A stretch of DNA of 64,000 nt from Penicillus capitatus. Lineage: Eukaryota > Chlorophyta. The DNA lies in the NCBI GenBank assembly GCA_965649825.1, contig OZ287705.1:496001-560000 (forward strand). Direction: 5' to 3'. Of this stretch, positions 55,978 through 64,000 are shown piece by piece. A program made the translations under genes and the position numbers. The number at the start of each line of letters is the position of its first letter. Position 1 is the stretch's first letter. The notes beneath the pieces were generated by a model. The model was not told the origin of the DNA, did not search any database, and worked only from the letters and a program-made list of their open reading frames with translations.

Positions 55978-58900
55978 ATGGCCTTTGTGGAAAGGAAGGC
56001 TCTTGAGGACCATTACTCCGTTCGCTTTCGTTCCGTGATTCTTCGTCTCCGCTCTCCCTCAGCTTCTACGCACATTCTAGTCCTCGCTGGCACCGCTTCC
56101 TGGCAGAAAAATCGGACCGAGTGTCACGTCGCATTTCAGATATTTAAAGGACTCGAAGAGGCTTCTCGGCGAGTCTTGGCGAACACCGGATTTCTTTCGA
56201 TTGCTCAATCCCAGCTTCATCGTGCAGTTGCTCAGTCTCTTTAAACGATTTCCAGCGTCCCTTCATGCAAGTCACCGGTTCGTCTTTCTCCCACTTACGG
56301 TTCCCGCATCGGTGCAGCAGAGGGGCGCCGGTCATCAAACGGAGTCGAATACTCCTACACGCTGAGCAGTCATTCGTGGTATGGGGTCTACGAAGTAACC
56401 GTGTCCATTCGTGCCGTCAGAATCTCAGCTTTCATCTCTGTCTCAGTGGCGCGTACATCGCTCTATGTTTGATAAGGAGAATCAGAGTATAGCGTCGAAG
56501 ACTTTCACTGTCGGCGGCGAGAGATGGTAAGTCGAGCGCAACGACCTGCGGCCCTCATTCGTTTTACTCTGGACAGGAAGCTTTTCGCCAAGCATCTGGG
56601 CGAAAAGAAATTGATCGTCGATTTAGCTTCGCGAGGTTTTTCGCCTGTTCAGGCTCACTTTTCAATCACTCTTGTCAACCATAAAGGCGAAAGAAAGAAT
56701 CTGGTCAGAGGTATGTTTGCATAACCTCATCGAATACATTTTGCAGAGACGTGTGGTCTTGCAGCAAAGTTCTTCGATCGTCGGGGCCATGGTAGTAATC
56801 ATCAGGAGGTCGATCCCTTCCACATGGCATCGGTCATTGACGATACCTCACTTGGATACCTAACAGAAGATTTCTTCACGCTGCGATTGGAATTAAGGAT
56901 AAGGAGTCCAGATAACGAGGCTTCCAGATTCGTCATTCCTCGGACGATTCAGACTCTAAAAAGGACAGCGTCGTGCGAAGTAAGAGTCGAGAAACCCTAC
57001 CGAACGCCAAGAGTGGATGATGTTAGTGGAACATCCAGCATGCGTGGGAGACGAGTCCATCTATCGTAAGAACGGATCGTTTCAGAATCGCAGGCTGCAA
57101 CATGTGAGTTGTGAAAAATACAGACTTCCGTCCCGTAACAATCATTCTCATGTCTGCTGCTCAGGGAGTTGAGGTTATGCAAGGAGGGAGGAGGTTACGG
57201 TGCATACGATCTGAGCGTTCTTATTGCGAACATAGGTGACCGAAATGCTTTCGTTGAGGGTGAAATCTGCCTTATAAGAAATGATTCATCTGCAGACAAC
57301 AGCAATTCAAGTTCTTTCCGTCCTCGTCGAGTTCTTCTCACCCTTCTGTTCAGAGTTTGTGGAGCAGATCAACGTAGGCGCTGCTAAGGGATGGGTCCGA
57401 TACTTAAAAGAGAAGGATCTGTCGGACAAATTGTCTTCGGCTATGGAGGACGGCTGGTTGAACCTATCTGTGAAGATCACCTTGCTCAGCGACAAGGATT
57501 TTCGAAACGCACTGCCTTCAGTTCTCAGACGACTTCAGCTGCATCGTCTTCCCAAGATCGATACCGGTAATGAAGTCCGACATCAAGGTACCGACAGTTT
57601 TTCAAGAACGGCAAGCACTTTGATCGCCATATGGCAGGCGGCGTTGGATGCATTGATGAAATCGATCATTACTTCAGACTGACAACGAATGAGTGGTTTG
57701 CCCGATATGAAGTGAGAGATTCAAGGTCTTCATCTGACTGCAATGGAGGCTTGTGTTCGAACAGTGGTTTGTGCATCGATCCTTCCTGACTCAAGACAGC
57801 GGACAGATCTTCACAAACGCGTTCGAGGTGGAAGACCGACTCTGGTTCAAAGAAGACACTCTTTCGTTCTGCTGATGATCTGAGCGTTTGAGGTGTATCG
57901 GAATAAAGCGCGATAAAGACGGATATCTCTACGCTTGGTTTTTATCGAAGAACGAGACTCCAGTGGAAGTGCAGTTTGGATTCGAGCTGGCGAATTCGAA
58001 AAGCGAACACAGTAAACGCACCGGTAAAGGAGACAGAATTTGTACATTCTCGAAGTTGAGAGATGTTTGATAGGACGCCTTCACGAGTTCTCGTTCGTCG
58101 ATGACTGCTGCGAAGAAAAACTTCTTAAATGCACCGAGATAGCGTCATCAGATAATGGATTCCTGAGAGATGACCACTTTCTTCTTCGTCTGGATATGAG
58201 AGTGAAACAGGAAGATAACGAATCGTGTGAAGTCACTGCGGACGGGAAGACTGCAACCTGCCAGGTATCCTCTATGTTCGATGCATTGTCCTGCTCTCAA
58301 GCTGGAGTCTAGTGGAGGTCAAGATTCCTGAAAGACATGAGTCCGTGGCGCGTTGCAAGCAGAACCATTAGAATTGGAGACTCGGCACTGTGAGTTTCTC
58401 TCGAGTATCATAGCGCCCGTTTGAAGTTTCTTTGTAAGTAGGCAACTGTTCTTCTGGGCCAACGGTTTAACTGGTTCAAGCTTTCCACTCATTGGTATTA
58501 AAAATCAGAGCGCAGAAGACCTCGTTCGAATGTTCGTGGAAATCGACCGTGTCCGTCGTGTCGACTCCAACAGAATCAGATTGACGAGTAACTCTGTCTC
58601 CCGCGTCTCTCATCGACAGGTGCAGTTCAGGCTGTCATCGTATACTCCGTCGGGATTATGAAAACTTGATAGCCAACTTAGACACTTCGAGCCAGCTGGA
58701 GGACGAAGCCCCAGAGTTTGTCAATGATGGCTGGACGATCTTCGAGATCAAGATAAAGCTGTTTGATGGAGCAGAGTTCGATGAGGAGATGAGGCGTGTA
58801 TTAAGACATCTTGATCTGAGGCCTACTCGATGGGAAAAGCCTGATCCCTGCGAACTGATGCACGTCGAAGGTCTGTCCTACACGATGTCTTTCTGCTTCG

Positions 58901-61900
58901 ATGGTCACTGAGTGCAGAGGGAAGCGGTACATACATGGACATTCCTTTCGCTTTCGTCCTGAACAAGTACACATACCACTCCACGTACGAGGTCTCTTCT
59001 GTTAAACCGTCATCTCAGCTGCGTCGAAATCTCTTTCTCCTCTTTTACAGTGTGAAGTACCTCGAAGTTTTCTGCTAGAGAGGGAAAGATTCTTTGGTAG
59101 TAATACCTTTGATCTGTACGGCAGAGAATGGTTAGATCCATAATCGTCGATGACCTGCCAGAAGACGGTTTGCGTTTATAGGAGTGTGGTGATTCACCAC
59201 AATCACGATGGACGGCTGGATGCTTACCTGTGGAACAGGGGCGTCACTCGGGCAACTGCTCATTACTGTTTTACTATCGTCAACCGAGAACATGACAAGA
59301 GTTTAGCTGGAGGTGATGGATCAGCTGGAGATAGTAGTCATTCAAAGACTGTTATTCTGTTCGAAGGATACTGTGAAGAGTTATTTCCGGTTGTGTGCGA
59401 GGACGCTTTGGGATGCATGCTCTGCCCTGCCGCGAGAGTGAACGATCCGGCTGAGGGATTCTTGGAGAGTGGCTACTTCCTCGTGCGCGCAGAGATCAGG
59501 CTCAAGCTCCAAGACAACGAGCGCTGGACAGTTTCCGTTGAGCGAAAGACAGCCACATGCGTCGTACGTTCGACTTCTCCTTTGAAGCACAACGATGTTT
59601 GACATCTGCAGTGGAAGCTGAAGGGACTGCCATGTCTGTGTCCGTCAGTACTGTTGTCCGAGATCTTTAACATTGGAGAAACCAAGTGGTGCAAAACGAC
59701 ATCTTCTGGCTCTGCCGTCGTCGAGTTACATTCACGTTTGTTTTTGTAGGAGGTTGGCACTTTTGCCGAGTGGAAACACGTCGAACTGTGACAACATCGG
59801 TCTCTACCTTCAGAATTGCCAAAATCACCCTATCCGCGTGAGAACTGAGTTTCGCGCCTTGCATCACAAATCGACAAAGAAGACTTCGGAAGACAAAGTT
59901 GAAAGTCAGCACGCTCTTCAGTGGACTTTCATCGCTTAATGGATTCTACAGAATTCAACGAGAGCATCGCAGCAAACAGCAACCGGGGCATTCCCGAGCT
60001 TCTAACGAGAGACCAGTTGACGGACGAGTCACTCGGATTCCTGGATAAGGGCTGGATCACATTGACTGCTAGAGTCATCCCCCTCGATGTCGAACGCGTG
60101 CCGCAGTGCGGGTATTGCCGAATCGATCCAACATGCTCCGTGCGTCACGGCAACACGTAAGGCACTCTCTCCTTAACAACCCACTGATGCCCTATTGCCA
60201 GAAAGCATTTGTGCTACTGCACCAAATGCGCCAAGAGGCTGAAGGAGTCGCTGCTTGATGGGCAGGAGATCAAGTGCCCTGTGTGCGAGCAGGTAGTGGA
60301 GAGAGTCATCATGAACGACGGTCCCTACTTTGAAAGATGTCCCACATGCCTCATCGATCCCACCTGCGCCGTCAGACATGGCAACACGTAGAGCTGTCAC
60401 CATCACTCGCTCTTCCACATGTCTTTCTGCATCAGGAAACACCTCTGCTATTGCACGGACTGTGGCAAAGAGCTTGCCAGGAGACTGAGGGGCAGAGTCA
60501 TTCAGGACTGCGTCGTCAGAACGGCGTGCCCAAAGAAGATATCGCCTGTTCAGAAGACGACATCGAAATGCAATGTGTGTGGTGCCGACGGTGCAAACTG
60601 CTCAGTGCTACACGGATCCACGTAGGATCGATCACAGAAACGCTCGATGAGTTTTCGCATGCATTGATGTTCAGGGAACACACGTGCTACTGCCAGGTCT
60701 GCGCATGCAAAGAATTTGCAAAGGCGCTTGCTACGAAGTGCAAGCTCAAGTGCCCAGTGTGTCAGAGAGAGGCGGACCGCATCGTCGTCAAGGATGCTGA
60801 TGACGATGAGCGCGTCCCAGCTCTGCGCAGATGCAAAAGCACAGAGACCGTTCGAGAGAAACTCGACGAGCAGACTCTTGACATGCATAGAGCCGTGGTC
60901 CTAGCACAGCGAAAGTCCTCGAGTCAGATCGCCGAAGGAGGACGGAGAACACAGAAGGATTTAGTAGAGTCCAGATTTAAAGAAACGTTGTCTGCTATCA
61001 AGAAGCTGCATAAACGGACTTCCTTTGTTCAAAAAGCCGAGGTCCCGAGTCAGCAAGAGCGATCCAGTCAAACAGTTACCGACGGAAAACAATACTCGGA
61101 GAGGTGTTTAACGCTGTGCAGATACATGGAAGCGTTGTCTGCTTTCAAGAAGCTAGTTGATGTGATTTTAGACTACTGTGGGGTCGAGGTCCAACTTCAG
61201 CGAAAGTCATCGAGCCATGCCGTCGCTGAAGGCAGTCAAAACAAACAGACATACTCAGTGATGAAGTTGTGCGAGGAAGCAATGTCCACTCTAGAAGAAA
61301 TGGCAGAGGTGTTGTTATGCAACTGCGACGTCGAGATCCCAGACCACCAAGAGTCAATGAGTCAGATGGTTGCTGAAGGCAAACAAGACAATCAGACGCA
61401 GACGGAAGACTCAAAGAAGGGCACATACGAAAAAACAAAGGCTGCTTTCGGTAAGCTGTTTGAGGCTATCTCGGCCTCCACTGCGGTCGGCACTCCAGTC
61501 CAACAGACGCCATCCGATCACACTGTCATCGAGGACACATGGACTCTGCGACATGCCCCGCCGCTACAGAGGTGTGAGAGTGCAACGTTCTCCTGCGATA
61601 ATCAATGTCCGTTCTGCGAGACACCCTCAGACATCGATCATGAAAGCAAGTGCGTCTCTTCTTGTTTGGCAAGTTGTCGCACTGCAGTATTTACTGCGGC
61701 AGGCATCTCTGCTGCTGCATCAAGAGCAACAAGAAGATTGTCAAGAAGTTCAAAGCTCGGGAGACGCGCTTGTGTCCTTTCCCATTCTGCCGCAAGCAAG
61801 TCGATCGCGTCATCATGAATGCCGCTCCGTGGAAGCCAAGAATCGTCGAAGCAGAGATCAAAGAGTGCTTGCCGTGTAAGGCAAAGAAGGAGGCCAGCAA

Positions 61901-62780
61901 GGCAGCAGAGCAGACGCAGAAGACCAAAGGCTCAACTTCCACGGCGACGGAAGTACCTTGCAAGGCAGATGATAACACACAGAAGACTGAAGGTTCAACC
62001 TCTGAGATAAAGGAAAACGTAAACGAGGTAGAAGCCGAGACACAGAAGACTAAAACATCAACCGCAAAGCCAAAGGGAGAAGCCTCGAAGGCAGCAGACA
62101 CTGCAAAGAAAACAAGAAGTACTGCTCCTAAGGCGAAGAAAGAAGTCAATAAGTTAAGAGATCGCTTAAAGAAGAGCAAAGGTGCATCGTCCAAGGCGAC
62201 AGATTCTGAAGCAGAAGCAGTAGTGCCCACATGCTCTGCCGTCCACGGAGACAACACGTAAGAGCAATCAATCTCTAGCATCCATTCCAATCTCGCACCC
62301 TGGTGCACCAGGAGACACAAGTGCTACTGTGATGCTTGTGCGCTGGCCGTGCTCAAGGAAAACCTGAGCAGTGGCAAGGCGATCAGGTGCCCGGCGTGTC
62401 GAGAGGTGGTCCATCGGATCATCATGCAGGACGCCTTGGACGAAAGGAAGAGTCTGGGGATGCGCCGATGCAAGAGCGCCATGCTCGCCAGAGAGCTGCC
62501 ACCGTCAGAGACGGCTGTCAGGAGGACGACCGAGAGGCTCGTGTTCGACGAGGACGTGGAGCAGATCATCATCCAGGAAGTGTTGGACAGGGGACCTCCC
62601 AGACTGCGCCCCTGCAAGAGCGCTGCCGAGTTCCCCGTCGTCGATGCATCTGACAAGACGGACTCCACGAAACTGCGCAGACGCAAGAGCTTCGCGGGAG
62701 GGATGAACGTGGCAAACGATCTGGATGACGACGACCCATGCAAGCTGCGCAGAAGCGAGAGCACAGATTTGCTTCTCTGA
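55978..62780 (+). CDS. tandem MATH / multi-RING protein, copy B (possibly broken)
   Basis: Paralogue of the gene at 40112 over its full length. It begins MAFVERKALEDHYSVRFR (ATG 55978) or nearby. MATH text includes FTVGGERW, HFSITLVNHKGERKNL, GYLTEDFFTLRLELRI, NGFLRDDHFLLRLDMRV, HYCFTIVNREHDKSLA and GFLESGYFLVRAEIRL. The RING series follows (CGYCRIDPTCSVRHGNT / LCYCTKCAKRL / CPVCEQVV; CNVCGADGANC / TCYCQVCACK / CPVCQREA; CPFCETPSDIDH / HLCCCIKSNKK / CPFPFC; HKCYCDACAL / CPACREVV). The fifth finger has CPAC. In MATH unit 4 it has a two-base loss (about 58612) and a one-base loss (about 58880) relative to copy A, giving stops. One unit-2 splice donor reads AT instead of GT (about 57274). The RING half is intact. 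Confidence 0.65.
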
Positions 62781-62786
62781 ACACAT

Positions 62787-63470
62787 GCAATCGTTTTTTC
62801 TATCAAGCATCCGTCCGTTCAGAACTTTGCCAGAGGACGGTGGATTGCCGGCGTTCTACATTTTGTCTCGCATGAGGACGGAAACCCGATTGGCGGGTTC
62901 ATTGTTTCGCATGCCAACGAACTCGGATTGGCATGTGCTGTCTCTACCGTTACTGAGCTTCGCTGAATGTTGATCACGAATCAACACATTCGACAAGCTC
63001 GATTTAATTATGGCCAAATGAATGCCCGATTCTCCAGTTATGTATGTCAAATCCAGTCAAGTTGGACTCTATGTTAGCAGTCTGGCCTGTTTCGTAAAAA
63101 AGATTGAGTTCCTCTACTGTGTTCCTCGCACGAATCGAATACGGTGATGGAGTGAAGAGACCCGACAAACTTCATCAACCTCTCTGGCTCTGCTTCCGCG
63201 AAAGATTCTGTCGCGTTCACGATCTTCCAATCATCCGTTCGGCGACCCGAAAGCGTTACTGTTATCCATCCAGGCAATCTTGACTCCGTGAAAGAAAAGA
63301 CAGATTGTTCTGAGCAGCTCGACCGATTGTTCTGCACTCTCGAAATGCAATGCAAACGCAGAATCACTGTCAGATTCTGCCGTCCGCCGACGCATCTCCA
63401 AGGAGAAGAGTTCGAGTCTCGCCTAACTACTGTACACATTTCCTGTCTACCCGACAATGGTTAGTTGCTT
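62787..63470 (+). CDS. FGTLD-family gene
   Basis: Begins just 7 bp after the stop of copy B. The first stretch (ATG 62787) includes 'LPEDGGLPAFYILSRMR', like the 'LP...FxxL' start of the domain, and can leave through a donor GTTGAT at 62961. The last stretch is 'DSVAFTIFQSSVRRPESV', 'TVIHPGNLDSVKEK' and 'LFCTLEMQCKRRITVRF', matching 'LLDPS' and 'FGTLDKKYVxLTVR', ending at a stop at 63470. A middle exon near 63.05-63.13 kb (VKKIEFLYCVPRTNR) is tentative. FGTLD fragments also follow copy A (47.4-49.1 kb), so the gene order MATH-RING then FGTLD was duplicated together. Confidence 0.45.
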
Positions 63471-63758
63471 GTTCGTCGTTAGCGTCCTCGTGGACGTCTC
63501 CGAGCACGCCGCCGCCTACTGCTGAGGATTTAATTAAGAAAGATGAAAACGGCAGAGTTGCGACTATTCCTGTCAGTCAGTCTGGCGATTACAAATGACG
63601 CCGACGGTATTACACAGCAAAGACATCGTCTATCGTCTAGGTCTAAAGTATCACGCATCTAAAGCGTTCGCTCGCAGTCTTCCCCGAATAAACATGGCTC
63701 CGCAGCGCAAAAAGAAAAGCATTCAGAGAAGGCCCGGCCTCGACACAGCGCTGACCGC
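63471..63758. other. spacer between convergent genes
   Basis: About 290 bp with no supported gene, between the plus-strand FGTLD gene and the minus-strand partial gene. Confidence 0.4.
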
Positions 63759-64000
63759 TCAGGCAGCGGGGCACCCTTCGTCAGAGACGGCATCCGCGCA
63801 CGGAGCCGAGTTGTGCCGATCTGGAGGACGGATGTTGCGCATCGTCGCGAACAGTTGGACTTTCCTCGCCAACTCGGGCACGAGGCTTCGGATCTTGACG
63901 GAGAAGGAAAGCAGGCCCATTCCGTTCTCATACGTCGCCAAGAAGTCAGGATTGAGCAGCTCCAGCTTCAGGTCCGTGATGAGGTGGACGCCCGCGTACA
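63759..64000 (-). CDS. partial gene running off the window edge
   Basis: A minus-strand frame enters from the right edge: 'YAGVHLITDLKLELLNPDFL', 'YENGMGLLSFSVKIRSL', 'ARKVQLFATMRNIRPP', then a stop at 63759. Strand-like text (GLLSFSVKI) resembles the ends of the MATH units here (WLNLSVKITLL), but a single exon is not enough to assign it. An intron near CCTCCAG could replace the last codons. Confidence 0.4.
   Translation of the reverse strand, partial: YAGVHLITDLKLELLNPDFLATYENGMGLLSFSVKIRSLVPELARKVQLFATMRNIRPPDRHNSAPCADAVSDEGCPAA

Overview
The window is a piece of nuclear DNA from a eukaryotic microbe. Genes are split by many short GT-AG introns, mostly 40-60 nt. There are no bacterial operons. 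The protein families are eukaryotic: ankyrin (ANK), MATH, RING, a protein-kinase fold and a Ty1/copia remnant. Compact intron-rich genes plus large families of secreted ANK, kinase and RING proteins would fit a protist such as a phytomyxean (plasmodiophorid) or another SAR-group organism. That assignment is inference. A 100-N scaffold gap lies at 11878-11977.

Layout. 0-12 kb: four genes share a C-terminal domain I do not recognise, called here the FGTLD domain after its best-conserved motif. Two of them (6.5-8.8 kb plus strand, 10.0-12.0 kb minus strand, convergent) carry a degenerate protein kinase in front of it. 12-19.5 kb: three ANK genes, the largest with about 19 repeats. 19.5-26 kb: a small ANK-associated family (one plausible copy, one decayed here, one decayed at 52.5 kb), a signal-peptide/ANK/transmembrane gene and unknown genes. 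26-37.5 kb: another long ANK array, an ANK membrane-protein gene abutting an FGTLD exon set, a 1.26-kb minisatellite and an ANK pseudogene. 37.5-40 kb: gene-poor, with a copia RNase H relic. 40-47 kb and 56-63 kb: two duplicated copies of a very large gene encoding about six MATH domains followed by five RING-type zinc fingers. Copy B shows frame damage. 47-55.6 kb: FGTLD fragments, a further ANK array gene whose surroundings duplicate the 16-20.4 kb segment, a gene resembling the SRP-receptor beta GTPase, and unknowns. 62.8-64 kb: another FGTLD gene and a partial minus-strand gene.

How the genes may work together (inference). At least six ANK genes begin with a clear signal peptide and two end in a single membrane-spanning segment, so the ANK arrays appear to be secreted or lumen-facing. 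The MATH-RING proteins look like ubiquitin ligases with tandem substrate-binding domains. The FGTLD genes, some fused to pseudokinases, form a third expanded family. Expansion by tandem and segmental duplication, with decaying copies, is the main theme of the window.

Gene models were built by hand from reading frames, splice motifs and paralogue comparison. Internal exon borders are usually good to a few bases where two paralogues agree; 5' ends are often uncertain. I recognised no tRNA, rRNA or CRISPR array.
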